Of a stretch of 64,000 nt of DNA, positions 30,076 to 41,100 are shown one piece after another. Within the stretch, counting starts at the first letter, position 1. Each line of letters begins with the position of its first letter. The stretch is from NCBI GenBank assembly GCA_963575745.1, contig CAUYUJ010011225.1, positions 1,108,828 to 1,172,827 of the forward strand, written 5' to 3'. The notes beneath the pieces were generated by a model that saw only the letters and a program-made list of their open reading frames with translations, was not told the origin of the DNA and searched no databases. The position numbers were made by a program, and so were the translations under genes. The stretch comes from Prorocentrum cordatum (lineage: Eukaryota > Sar > Dinophyceae > Prorocentrales > Prorocentraceae).

Positions 30076-30700
30076 GCGGGGTGCTGTGTGCAGCTCCGCT
30101 GGCCCGCCACGCTGGCCCTCGAGAGCCATACATCAGCACGACCCTTATGCATCCCGCGCCCCATGGACCTCCGGGGGCGCTCGGCTGGCTCCCGGGAGGC
30201 CCAAAGAGAGGCCCGAGAGCGCCCAGGAGTGCCACAGGAGGCCTTGAGACGAAGCCAGGACGCGGAGAACATCGGGTGAGGATAAATCGAGACTCTCTGA
30301 GATCTGGCGGGTATGGAGGATATCTCGGGTGCCGCGGCCTTCTCAGAGCGTTCCGGCACGCTCTGACAGCGTTCTGGACAGTTTTGAATTGAGTTATTCT
30401 CGTCCTGGCCGCGTCCTGGGCCCCTAACCACCTAGCAGAAGCCAAGAGGGGCCCAGGAGGGAAGTTGCAGATAACAGTGCCGACCCTCGTCGAAGTCGTG
30501 CCCGTCGGTCCTTGAAAGTACAAGCACCAAGCCTTCGCGCCAAAAAAAGCCACCCGGAATCCGAGGAAGACCGCCGAAGGCCGTCGGAGAACCGCCGGAG
30601 TCCGCCGGAAAGCCGTCCGAAGGCCGCCGAAGTCGGCCCATGAGCGATGGGCAGCAAGGGGTCCATGGTCGAACACGCAACAGAGTTTCTGGGAGAGGAG
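30076..30700. other. Gene-less stretch with GCCGGAG repeats
   Basis: Irregular CCGCCGAAGGCCGTC / CCGCCGGAGTCCG units occur at 30555-30640, and a (GGA)n run lies at 30697-30722. No gene is assigned. Confidence 0.45.
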
Positions 30701-30728
30701 GAGGAGGAGGAGGAGGAGGAGCTTCAGA

Positions 30729-30848
30729 AGTGTCAGCAGCGGGGGAGTATCGAGAGAGTGGCTCTGGACTCTCCGCGGGAGAAGCCATGCGGCAGCCTGT
30801 GGCGCCGCGCATCGGCATGGCTGCACATGCCAAGCGCGCTTTTGCCAG
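30729..30848 (+). CDS. Weak exon candidate, unknown product
   Basis: A GCTTCAG acceptor precedes 30729 and a GCCAG/GTCGGA donor follows 30848. Two of the three frames are open with moderate G/C-ending codon use, so the frame cannot be chosen. Neither phase joins directly to the exon at 31491. Low confidence. Confidence 0.2.
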
Positions 30849-31490
30849 GTCGGACACGGAACTAGGATTCGATCGGATTTCTTCCCGATGCGTGCGTACA
30901 GCCGAGACGCTGATATAATGAACAGTTTGGATTTGAAAGGGGCTCGAGGTTCCTTAGGTCCTTTTTTGGCTGTCTCTCTGGCGCTCCTCGTCCACGCAGG
31001 CGCTTTTTGGGCCAAAATTGGTGTTCGTTTCGTATTTTAATGTCTTTTTGTTCCGCAGCCAGATTCTAGGGAAGCCGTTGTCGAGCGACGCGGCGGGAGG
31101 GAACAACAGCAGGAAATGTCTGACCTTGGCTCCCATGGTGAAGCACTCGGTTGACGCACCTCTTGTGGTCTATGATGGCAAGGAGGGGGAGGAGGCGGGG
31201 GATGATGAGCCGCGACCATGTGAGCTCACCCACGATTGCCGTCCGTTTCGGGGTCTGGTGTTGATGCCCCTTCTTTGCGTGATACCCGTCCTCCCGCATT
31301 ATCACCTCATCCCAATCGTCATCACCGTGCTCGTCATCCTTGTTCCTTCATCCATCCGCCTTTTCCCTCATCTGCTACAGTAGGTTCGTGTCGTGACGAC
31401 TTCGGCGATGGTTTCAGACATTGCTTGAGTCGTTCAACCTTGTACCTTTTTGCCTTCCTGACGCCGCGTGGATCGATCATCGGGCCGCAG

Positions 31491-31657
31491 GTGGAGGAGC
31501 GCTTCAAGATCGAGCTGGAGGATGAGGACGTCAACAGGACGCAGACCATCCGCGACCTCGCCGACCTCGTCTGGCGCACCCCCCGCGGGCTGCAGAAGAG
31601 GACCGTCTGCGACGAGGACTACATCGCGATGATCGCGACCTCTCACGCAGAGAACAG
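31491..31657 (+). CDS. Exon with acyl-carrier-protein-like C-terminal helices
   Basis: GGGCCGCAG precedes 31491 and AACAG/GTGTCGG ends the exon at 31657. The peptide begins VEERFKIELEDEDVNRTQTI, then RDLADLVWRT, then a less familiar tail ending in HAEN. The first 30 residues match helix II to IV of acyl carrier or PP-binding domains (canonical EEEFGIEIPDED, T-V-x-D). The phosphopantetheine serine (DSL) would lie in an upstream exon that I could not find. Fifty-two of 55 codons end in G or C. It joins in phase with 32664. ACP identity is an inference from a short match. Confidence 0.5.
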
Positions 31658-32663
31658 GTGTCGGCTGCCCCCCAACAGAGGAACGCCATGGGGGCACCGT
31701 TCGGTACGGTAGAGATGGGCACGGAAGGAATTAGGACGGAAACCGCCAGCAGTTCTTCCCCATTTTGGACAGGACTCGCCGACGTCGCCGCGAGCGCTGT
31801 CGACTCGAGGCAGAAGACGGCCTGCCCAGCAGCGGCCGTTGTCGATTTGGGATAACATTTGTTGTGGGTATCGTCCGTATTCGCTTGGGGCTCTTCAGGA
31901 GCAGTTAGCAGTCACCGAACGCACGCAAGCCCCAGAGAACTCGTTAGACGCACCTCAAAGCCCCGCTTCCCCAATCCTTGCCTCCTTCACATCTTCCATC
32001 CTCCTCCCCCCTTCCTCATTCCACTGCTTCCCCTCCTCTCCCCTCGCCCTTGAAGCCCCCAGAGCCACCGATAGTCACCGACATCACCTCCCCCTCCTCA
32101 TGCCTCCCCTTCCTTCTCATCCCTCTTGCTCTCCATATGAAATTCTCGCTTTCGGGGGGCGGTGGTTGGGATGATGATGAGGAGGAGGAGGAGGAGGAGG
32201 GAATGAGGAGGAGGAAGAGGACGAAGTATTAGGGGGAGGGTACGAGAGGAGGAGTAGGAGGAGGAGGAGGACGGAAGTTCGGGGCCCTGCGGAAGAATCT
32301 CCCACTTGGACCAGGCGTATGGTTTTGCACCCAGTTGCTGTTGCTGACTGTCCCTCCCCAGAGTCAAAATTGTGCCTCTGTCTTGCGCAGCGAGGACGGG
32401 GAGGACAAACATGATAAGCGGGAGGTAATGTTGCCACTTGCGCAGTGTGCACGCAGGTTAGACAACACCAGCTGGGGGGCCTTACCCCAGATCCAGAGGC
32501 TTACATGTGGCAGGACGTTGCCCTTTCCACAGGCTTGCTGAGCGGTCGTTGACTGCTGAACGCAGGCCTTTAATTGTTCTCACGTGCGTAGTGTTGCAGA
32601 GGCTACGCTAGCGAGGCGTGCGAGGCCCAGGAGGAGTAGGAGGAACGCCCGCACTCCCCCGAG
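31658..32663 (+). other. Inferred 1006-bp GT-AG intron
   Basis: The sequence starts GTGTCGG and ends CCCCGAG before G. It holds a family L repeat copy (31745-31860), a pyrimidine-rich stretch (31980-32120) and a (GAG)n run (32180-32215). The support is matching phase on both sides (AG + G completes an Arg codon) and an abrupt change of codon style. Confidence 0.35.
31745..31860 (+). repeat. Dispersed repeat family L, copy 1
   Basis: CAGCAGTTCT, CCATTTTGGACAGGACTCGC and CCTGCCCA with an AACATTT end occur in the same order at 59257-59376. In one frame both copies can be read with PFWTGLA, so this could be a very old coding relic, but stops and drift are present. Confidence 0.7.
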
Positions 32664-32815
32664 GTGGGGCGAGCTCGACGGCGACTGGAGGGCTGAGATC
32701 CCGGAGCAGTACGAGCACTTCGGGCCCTCGCTGGCGGAGGAGCACGGCGATGAGGAGGCCATGGCCGAGGCCGGCGGCGACGATTGCGGCTGCGAGACGA
32801 CGGCCACTCATCCTC
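32664..32815 (+). CDS. Exon continuing the ACP-like gene, acidic
   Basis: From 32664 the frame reads WGELDGDWRAEIPEQYEHFG and then an acidic Gly/Ala stretch ending near GGDDCGCE. Forty-four of 47 codons end in G or C, then the bias drops after about 32805. A GT at 32816 could be the donor. No family is recognised. The link to 31491-31657 is inferred from phase and strand. Confidence 0.4.
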
Positions 32816-32861
32816 GTGGGGAGGAGGAGCAGGAGATCGTAAATCAGCACTGGAGGAGGAG

Positions 32862-32932
32862 GAAGAGGCGGAGGAAGAGGAGGAGGAGGAGGAGGAGGAG
32901 GAGGAGGAGGAGGAGGAGGAGGAGAAGCGATT
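32862..32932. repeat. (GGA)n microsatellite
   Basis: A GGA/AGG run. It reads as polyarginine or polyglutamate and is not coding. Confidence 0.95.
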
Positions 32933-33305
32933 GCGAAGGTAAGGCGCCCTGCATGGGGCCGATACTCCGGCCCTGCGGGTAACACTGTTCCTTCCGAGTC
33001 TCAGTGCGTCTCATGTGCCGCCTGGCCCATCGCAGATGTTCGATTGTTCTTGCTTGCTGTGTTGTTTTGCTGTTCTGCGAGAGCACTCTGCGTTGGTTGT
33101 TTGAAGGCACTCGCACTCAGACGCCAGACATCTAAGGCTACAGTCAGGGCAGCGTAAACAGATCTAGCATCACGGTATTCTGACGGCTCTGCTTTTTTAT
33201 GAGTTTCCGGCGGCCTCGGGGGGCAGGAGGTAGGAGAGAGAGATCGAGGGTCAAGCAGTTTTGTTTCCCGGAAAAGGGATTTTGCACAGAATTCTTCTCG
33301 GGGTG
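32933..33305. other. Gene-less stretch
   Basis: Unique-looking, more AT-rich in parts, with no exon or element recognised. Confidence 0.35.
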
Positions 33306-33312
33306 CCCCAAA

Positions 33313-33502
33313 CGGTGCGATGACCACATTGTGTGGTGAGTCGGTGGGGATTCGGGGTGACCGCAAAGTTTGGGGACTGGGGTCGCGCTGCGAGGATGTC
33401 TCGGGCGACCGGGTCTTGCCCTGTCCTAAGCCGTGGGGTGACAGACCGTTCGGTGAGGTCTGCGGGGATTTCGAGATCAGCACACGGCCCGTCACCGCAC
33501 CG
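33313..33502 (+). mobile_element. Short TIR element, family C, copy 2
   Basis: The 190 bp element starts CGGTGCGATGAC and ends GTCACCGCACCG, an inverted 12-mer with one mismatch. Internal order matches 29257-29448. A fragment in inverse orientation (GTCTGTCACCGTACCGTC) lies at about 50665-50692. Confidence 0.8.
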
Positions 33503-33639
33503 TATTTGACCCTGTATCTGTGTGTGTGTGGGCGGGCCATTGAGAGATGTTTTCGCTTTCAGTTTGACCTGGTACATTATCTATCCTCCAAGGGCTGTCG
33601 TCCAGAGTTCTCTTTGAGTGGGCGGGCCGTCGGCCCTAG

Positions 33640-33910
33640 ACCAGGGGAGTGTCAAGCACGGAGCGTGCACGAGGAGCGTGGTGAAACATGCGTCTGGCGC
33701 GGGCACTTCTGACACTTGTTTCCAGAAGTGGATGAGCCAATGTTGGTCTCCAACATGCGCGTGGGCGTGTAGATTACATGTTTTCGTCACGTGCGCAGGC
33801 GCTGAAAAGGGGTATCCAACATGCGTCTGGCACGTGCTTCGAGATGCGATCTGCAGGCCAGAGGGAGGTGCACCTAGCATGATTATCTCACGTGTCCAGA
33901 CGTGTGATTC
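33640..33910. repeat. CCAACATGCG repeat block
   Basis: ACATGCGTCTGGCGCG-type words occur at 33687 and 33820, and TCCAACATGCG at 33751 and 33817, among GCGCAGGCGC-like words. Related words recur at 36660-36720 and 36895-36950. The unit is irregular. Confidence 0.55.
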
Positions 33911-34625
33911 TTAGGCTTACGCCACACCGCCGACCCCTTGTTTATGCCAATCGGGGGGCAGTAGAAGCTGCGAAGGGGTGAAAAGGCGAGTGATATTTGT
34001 TTGGTGTCTGTTCGCCGCCACTGCCAGAGGGTCTCGGGCAGTTCCGCGGGGGTGTCCGAGCGGACGGCGACACCGCGGGCGGTCGTGGTCTCATCTGGGG
34101 CCATCTGAGAGGCATAATGGAGCCAGGTTGGGCTCGGGAATGTCTTCGAGCCGTTTCGGTAGCGGTCGGGAGTTTTTTTGGGGGACTGTCCAGGAGTCAT
34201 TATGGGTCAACTTGGCCATGTGCGAGGCCACGGCGCGTGCAAAGGGTGTGCCGGCATGGGGTATACTTGCATGCGAATCTTCCCACTGGGCCCCACGGTG
34301 GACGTATTCTGGAGCCACGACACGATCGACGTGTGTGTGCGCTTGGGGTTGGAAGTTTACGGGACCGCGGGTACTGGGGCTATGGTTGGAGCGCGCCGTG
34401 GAGCCACGAAATCTATGAGGGACGTGCCCAATGTTCGCGGGGAGCCGCGCGTATACTCGGGTTTTGGGGCCTTTCATTCAAGTTGCCGCGTGCGGGGTGT
34501 GCCAAATTGGAGGCATGTTCACTAGATGGAAGCGCCACGGCACCTCGATTTCTGCGGGGTCGGCGGATGCTGGACGTAAGTTGTGGATTTCGAAACTGGG
34601 GCTGATCCGTTATTGGGCATGCTGG
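33911..34625. other. Gene-less stretch
   Basis: No gene is seen. GGGTGTGCC-A and GCATG words repeat loosely (34230-34260, 34495-34520). Confidence 0.35.
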
Positions 34626-34629
34626 GGTA

Positions 34630-34780
34630 TTCGGAGGAGTGGGAGGAGGAGGATGAGGAGGAGGAGGAGGACGAGTGACGCTGCGAGCGTAAGAGCGGGG
34701 CGAAGGAGACGGAGCAGGAGAAGGAGGAAGAGGAGGAAGGGGAGGAGAAGGGGGGACGAGGAGGAGGCGGAGGAATAGGA
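34630..34780. repeat. GGA-rich microsatellite
   Basis: Impure GGAGGA runs at 34636-34672 and 34712-34775. Confidence 0.85.
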
Positions 34781-34856
34781 AATGACATTGAGCTTCTCAT
34801 TCCTCTCTGGGATTGGCCGCCTGCGTGCGCGGCTCGACTCTTGGGGCGCTCTTGGG

Positions 34857-36000
34857 GCGCTCTTGGGAGGCTTGTTTGGGACCTCGGGGGCCGTCTTGGA
34901 GACCTCTTGGCCCGTCTTGGGGCCATCTTGGGCGTCTTGGAGGGGTCGTTTGGCGTCTCGAAGCCTTCGTGGGCCGTCTTGGAGGCCTCTTGGGTGCTTC
35001 TTGGCCCGTCTTGAGGCCCTCTTCGACCCGGAAAAGCTCTGGAACCGCTCGTCCCGGCCGTGCTGCGCTCGTCCCGGCTCCCTCCCCCCCTCCAAGTCGG
35101 CCCTCTTGGGCCGTCTTGGGGACCTCTTGGGCCGTCTTGGGGCCGTCTTGGGCCGTCTGGAGGCCGTCTTGGGGGCCTCTTGGGCCATTTTGGGGCTATC
35201 TTTGGAGCCTTTTTGCCCGTCTTGGAGCGTCGGACAGCCGGAAAGGCGGAGAAGCAAAAAACGTAGAAAAACATTTGGAAAATCAGCAATTTTAGACTCT
35301 TTGGGCCCTCTTGGGAGGCTTGTTTGGGACCTCGGGGGCCGTCTTGGAGACCTCTTGGCCCGTCTTGGGGCCATCGTGGGCGTCTTGGAGCGGTCGTTTG
35401 GCGTCTCGGAGCCTTCGTGGGCCGTCTTGGAGGCCTCTTGGGGGCTTCTTGGCCCGTCTTGAGGCCCTCTTGGGCCCGGAAAAGCCCTGGAACCGCTCGT
35501 CCCGGCCGTGCTGCGCTCGTCCCGGCCCCCTCCCCCCCTCCAAATCGGCCCTCTTGGGCCGTCTTGGGGACCTCTTGGGCCGTCTTGGGGCCGTCTTGGG
35601 CCGTCTGGAGGCCGTCTTGGGGGCCTCTTGGGCCATCTTGGGGCTATCTTTGGGGCCTCTTTGGCCGTCTTGGAGCGTCGGGAAGCCGGAAAGGCGGGAA
35701 AGCAAGAAACGTCGAAAAACACTCGGGAAAATCAACAATTTTAGACTCTTTGGGCCCTCTTGGGAGGCTTGTTTGGGACCTCGGAGGCCGTCTTGGAGAC
35801 CTCTTGGCCCGTCTTGGGGCCATCGTGGGCGTCTTGGAGCGGTCGTTTGGCGTCTCGGAGCCTTCGTGGGCCGTCTTGGAGGCCTCTTGGGGGCTTCTTG
35901 GCCCGTCTTGAGGCCCTCTTGGGCCCGGAAAAGCCCCGTGAGTCGCTCGTCCCGGACCCCCCCCGCTCGCGCCGGACCCCCCCCCCCCCTCCAAATCGAC
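34857..36000 (+). repeat. 448-449 bp tandem repeat, about 2.5 copies
   Basis: TCTTGGGAGGCTTGTTTGGG starts copies at 34861, 35309 and 35758, a period of 448 then 449 bp. Each copy is made of GCCGTCTTGGGG / GCCTCTTGG subunits, a CGGAAAAGC-CTGGAACCGC block, a run of C with CTCCAA, and an AT-rich end (AAAATCA-CAATTTTAGAC). The third copy breaks off near 36000. Copies look above 90 percent identical by eye, so the amplification is recent. Open frames through it (LGASW-type) are repeat artefacts. Confidence 0.9.
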
Positions 36001-36640
36001 CGGACCGGGCTCCCGGGGGAGGGGTTTGGGGAGGGGGAAGCATCTCACACGCCGATGATCCCCAAGGGGTCGGCGGATTTGTTCCCACGTGGAACTGACA
36101 CAACTTTTCCCTGGTAAGGGGGATCCGCACAGGGTTCTCTCTGCGGTGAGCGGGCCCTTGGCCCTTAGCCAGAGGGGTGGGAGCAATGTTCTTCGCATGA
36201 GTTTGATACCAACGGAGGAAAGCGAATTGGATCCGTCACTGGATCAGCCTTGTAGACTTGCGCAGGCTGACTTAGAAGCTATGATGTTTTTTTTTGGTTG
36301 TGGGCCGGCGTAAGGGGCCAGCCTATGTCTACCCCATCCCATCCTTCTATGTTGGTGGGATGGGGATAGGTTCCGCCGCTTCCTGCTTTGCATGTACTGC
36401 ACAGGATTACGGGGGACACTGAATTCTATGAAGGGTCCCACGGCCCCTCCCCCCCTTCCTCCTCCTGGTCCTGTCGGCGATGGCCCGGTCCTGCAAGGGT
36501 GTCCGAAAGTCCAGGGGGGAGCACCACACACCCGACCCGCTGAGTTTGGACGACAATGGAGCGGAGGGCGTCTGATCGACAAGCATACTCTTCCCACGTA
36601 AAAATGCTGCCCCAGGGGGGGATGAAACATGCGAAAGTCG
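36001..36640. other. Gene-less stretch
   Basis: No exon is seen. CACGCCGATGATCCC (36050) resembles a fragment of the family B region. The rest is unassigned. Confidence 0.35.
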
Positions 36641-36960
36641 CGTGCGCTTTGTGCGGCCTTCACGCGTGCAGGCGCCACTGGGGGGTATCCAACATACGTT
36701 TGGCGCGCGCTCTTTTCGCACCGCTCCTTGTCTCGTTCGGGTGTGGGCATTTTCCTCGGCGAGGTCAACGCCAGCAAATCTGGATTATCTTGGAGCATCT
36801 TGGACCATCTTGATTAAAAAACAAAAACACGCGCGAAACCGAACACGGCACGGGGAATGGACGTCCGAGCGATGGCAAGGCACGCGTTCTTCTCGCATGC
36901 AGGCGCCAACAGGTGGGGGCTCTCCAACACGCGGCGTCCAGCGCGCGCGCTTTTGGAAAC
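36641..36960. repeat. Two imperfect copies of a GCAGGCGCCA...CCAACA block
   Basis: Both 36667-36710 and 36898-36950 carry GCAGGCGCCA, a GGGG stretch, TCCAACA and GGCGCGCGCT. The second is preceded by the family J word ATGGACGTCCGAGCG (36858). Confidence 0.55.
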
Positions 36961-36969
36961 CGGGCTGAT

Positions 36970-37560
36970 TCATCCTTTGCTGATTTCATCCAGTCAAACT
37001 CATTTGGTCAAACTCATCCGATGCCCAACTCATCCTTGCCCACTCATCCGGTGTCAAGCTCATCCGGTGTACGTCACCCGATGCCTATTTCATCTGGTCT
37101 CATTCATCAGGTGGCTAATTCATCCGGTCGAACTCAAATTCATGCATGCGGTGCTTGACTAAATCACTTATGACCTACCTCATCATCCGGTCAAACTCAT
37201 CCGGTAGCTAACTCATCAGATGCCCTAATTGATCCGGTGCCAAATTTATTTGGTTCACCCGGTGACGAATTCAGTTGGTGCCCTGTGCCTGATTCATCCG
37301 GTGCCAATTTCACCTGGTCACTAATTCATCTGGTTGCCTTTTTCATCCGATGCCCCAACTCACCTTGTGTTCTCACTCATCCGGCGCCTCACAGTTCCCA
37401 GTGCCCTCACTCATCCGGTGGCCACTTCATCCGTTTACGAACTCATCTGGTGCCCTGCCTCATCCGATGCCCTAACTCTTCCAGTGTCCGAACTCATCCA
37501 GTAACCTCATTCATCTGGTGCCGAATTCATCCAACCTCGCTCATCCAGCATCTTGACGGA
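36970..37560. repeat. CATCCGGTGCC satellite, block 1
   Basis: Degenerate copies of a 15-17 bp unit, AACTCATCCGGTGCC. The satellite returns at 41370-41680, 48367-48410, 48720-48975 and 49690-50165. All reading frames produce periodic peptides (FIRCQIHPV type) that are not genes. Confidence 0.9.
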
Positions 37561-37589
37561 CGTGCCCGAAAATGTTTGACTTCAAACCC

Positions 37590-38115
37590 TTTTGCAGTCA
37601 AGCAGATTGTCACCTCCCCTTTTCCCCAGGATGCCCCCACGAAACCATCCAGAAGCAGCGAGCTCCCAACCTCTCCTGGAAAGGCATTCGTAGATAACCC
37701 AAAAGTAACCTCCAAATTTGCTTGACTACGAAACTTTTTGTAGTCAAGCAAATTCCAGCCCCCAATCTGCCCCATGCCCCAGGACGCCCCCCCGAACGTG
37801 ACCTTCAAAGCGTCCAAAAATGCTTCGAAAGGAGCTCAACATTTGCTTGCCTACGAACCGTTGTGTAGTCAAGCGCATTCTACCCACCCATCTGCCCCAG
37901 GATACCCCCGAGAAGCCTTCCAGCAGAACCTCGAGAAGCAGCGAACCCCGAACGTCGCCTTACAAAAACACCCAACAAGAACTCAAACGTAACTCAACAT
38001 TTGCTTGACTACAAACCGTTTTGTAGTCAAGCAAATTCTCGCCTCTCTTCTGCCCCAAAACGCATCCAAGAAACCCTTCACAATAGCTTCTGGAAGCAGC
38101 GAGCTCCCAAAGCCC
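37590..38115. repeat. TAGTCAAGC satellite with strong palindrome, block 1
   Basis: AGTCAAGC begins units at about 37595, 37741, 37865 and 38024 (spacing 124-159 bp). Units share CTGCCCCAGGATGCCCCC, CCAGAAGCAGCGAGCTCCC and a palindrome. At 37999-38036 the palindrome has two perfect 17-base arms (ATTTGCTTGACTACAAA and its complement) around the loop CCGT. The array is cut at about 38115 by the LINE and resumes at 48430. Confidence 0.85.
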
Positions 38116-41100
38116 TGAATACTTTTGCGGCCAGTGCCAGCCGCGAGTCTCTCTGGACATGTGGCGTCAAACGTGCTCTCTGGGCACGTTCTCAGATTGA
38201 TTACGTTTGTGGTTCAGACAGTATCGAAGGCTCGGCATACCCACTGGTTCATGCAAAACTCAACGACATTTACAAGCGGTTCCCGTTAGACCATCGGCCA
38301 GTCGTGGCCCATCTGAAACATCCTGACATCATATTCAAGGTACCCCCGAGACCTCCATCTCTGAAAGGATGGCGGCCCAAGCATCCTACCGACCGTGACC
38401 GATTCCAACGTGAAGTTCTGGAGTGCAAGTTTGAATTGGCGCACTTGGAGAAATCTTTACTCGATCTGGCCATCCAGACACCGCATACGTCTTCTACCAG
38501 TGCCCGGGACGACGAAGATACGAAACTTGCGCAGAACGTATCTTCATTGAGGGCGCAACTTCGGGCAACGGGGCACGGACCAGACGTCCGAACCATCAGG
38601 AGAGACATCCGCAAGTTGCGACGACAACGAGCTCGCAGGAAGTGGCAGCGCAAACTTGCGCGTCTCGCCAAATCCGTTCCGCAGCATTCGTTCCAACCCG
38701 TGCGCTTGGAGCTTGCCGAGGGCACGTCGACGGATCATAAACAGTGGCTGCATGGACTATTTGAGTTTGGCCGCGGCCGTTTTGGAGACGCTGCAAATGA
38801 CGTTCCGGCGCAGATGTCCCGTTTAATTGCATTATCTTCCACTGCACGAGCTGACCGCTTGGATGGCCATTACTCGCGATCTCCAGCGCTAGACTTGTTC
38901 GACGTACTGCAAGCCCGAGCCGCCCTGTCAGAAGGCAAAGGCGTCGGCGCGGACGGCGTCCCAGCCGAAGTGTACAAGACGATGCCTTGGGCAGCAACCC
39001 TTCAGATACATGCAATGTTCCAGCAACGGTTGAATTTTGGCCCCGGGGGCGAGTCGCCATATTGGAGAATTTTGGACTTCCTGGGTATCCCGAAGACTCC
39101 AAACATCAAGGCTTTCAAAGACTTCCGCTGGATTTGCAAATCGGCTTCACTGCAAAAGTGGTACATGTTGAGCTTACGGCCTCAATTGCGACGACAACTT
39201 CGCCCATCTATTGTGCACACATATGGCTTTCGCCCACAATGCAAAACAGGGCACCTAACAGCGTTGGTTCGACAATTACTTCACTTAGCGACGAAGTGGG
39301 GCATGGGATTATTGATTGCGGCACAAGACGTTGAATTTGCATTCGATTCCATGAACCACGAACACATTGCCACCTCCATGACAGCTCAGGGGGTTGGATC
39401 TGGATTGGTAGCCGCGCACCTCCGCGAGCTCGCTGGGATACGGGCCACGATTCAATTGCCTGGAGTCGGGAGCACGACCCCGTTCGATTATAGCAAAGGG
39501 GGCAAACAAGGCGGAATTGAGACCCCCGACGAGTGGAATGCTCTTGCAGATTATTTGATGGAGCCCTTGATCCAAGCGTGGGGCGTCAAAGGATTCGGTT
39601 TCAAGTTAGATCTTGGGGATGGTGATGTTTACGTGAATCACGCGGTGTGGTGCGACAACGTTGTCTTGTTTGCGGCCGACCAAGTGAGCTTGAGCATGAT
39701 GATCAACGACATTACCCGGCGATTCCACGAGCATGAACTGCATTGGAAGCCCGGGTCCTTGGAGATTCTTCCAGGGGGGAGTTTTGCAAGCGATTTTTCA
39801 TACGAGTTTGCTGTGGTGCAAAAAGGTGCTCAACAATTTTACGCCGTCGTCGACGAAATGATCTTGCTAGGAGAGCTGTTCGATAGAGAGGGGCGTTCGG
39901 CGGCAAGCATGAGATTTCGCCAGGCTGCTGGGGACAGGGTGTTTTTCAAGCACAAATCGTTGTTCCACACTCGGGGTCCCGTCCTCCCTCGGCTTCGCGC
40001 TTGGGCTACCTCCCCGGCTACGTCCGCAGTATTCGGGTGCGATTCCTGGCACGTCACAGCAACCCTGCTTCACGAAGTTCAACGATGGGAATACAAACGG
40101 GTCCGCCACATGCTCCGGTTTCGCCGCCGGCAGGGGGAGGGGCCAATGGAATTCAACAGGCGGTCCGCAGCTATGATTCGACAGTGGTACGGCTACGCGG
40201 GCATACATTTCTGCACACACAGAATCTTACGAGACATTTACACGGCCGCATGGGATGAAAGCAGGAGCGGCCTTACCAGCCAAGACAATCCTTTGCTCTG
40301 GGCACGGGAATATCGAAACCAATTGTGGTGGGAAACTGTTTCGGCATTGGGTTCGAGTCGGAAGCGCCGGGCGGTGGACATGATTCATAGCAGGCGTGGG
40401 CACCAACCAGCTTGGGAAGACCCGTTATGCACGATATTGGGGTCAGATTGGCGTTCGATGCGGGCCCGCACGCGGTCCAAAGCAGAATGGTTGAAGGGAG
40501 CTGCAAATTTCGTTCGGGACGCATGCTCTTTCTTTGGCCTCCATGCTCCAACAGCGCCAGTGGCTTCTCGACCGAGCCTTTTCCAGTCAGACCGCGCTGA
40601 ACTTCCGAATGGGGTCCCGGAGCTCCCGCCGCACCCAGACGACGACAAATGGGACGCTCTTCACAAGCGGGTATGGTTTCAAGTGGACTGTCTCGGAGTG
40701 GCGCAGGTTGTGAATGGCGAGGCTGTCTTGCGAGCTCCCCACTTGGAGGCAATTTTCAGGCGAATCTGCCGCCGTTTGGGATGTATCTGGGAATCTGGGT
40801 GGAAACCCCGACGTGATATCGACCCGTTCGTCATTTGGTCTGCCCGGAAATTCAACAGCACAGCCGACTACATGGTCAACTTGGCCATGGATGCCGGCCG
40901 CGACTTCGAAATCGACCTGGGGCGCCTACGACAACAATCGTTACGACATAGCAGACTGAAGGTCTGCATCGACGGCGGATTGCGTAGATGCGGATCGGCT
41001 GCTTTGGGCATCGTGGTATATGGCGTCGATGGGCCGGAGGCTGTCGAGATAGGACGGGCTGCGCGGAAGCTCACTGGCATAGGGTCGGCCTTCCAGTCCG

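Noticed and set aside
34522-35738. Long minus-strand frames of Arg/Pro/Lys repeats and plus-strand LGASW frames
   Set aside because: They follow the 448-bp tandem repeat on both strands and all frames. There is no domain and no codon bias consistent with one frame.
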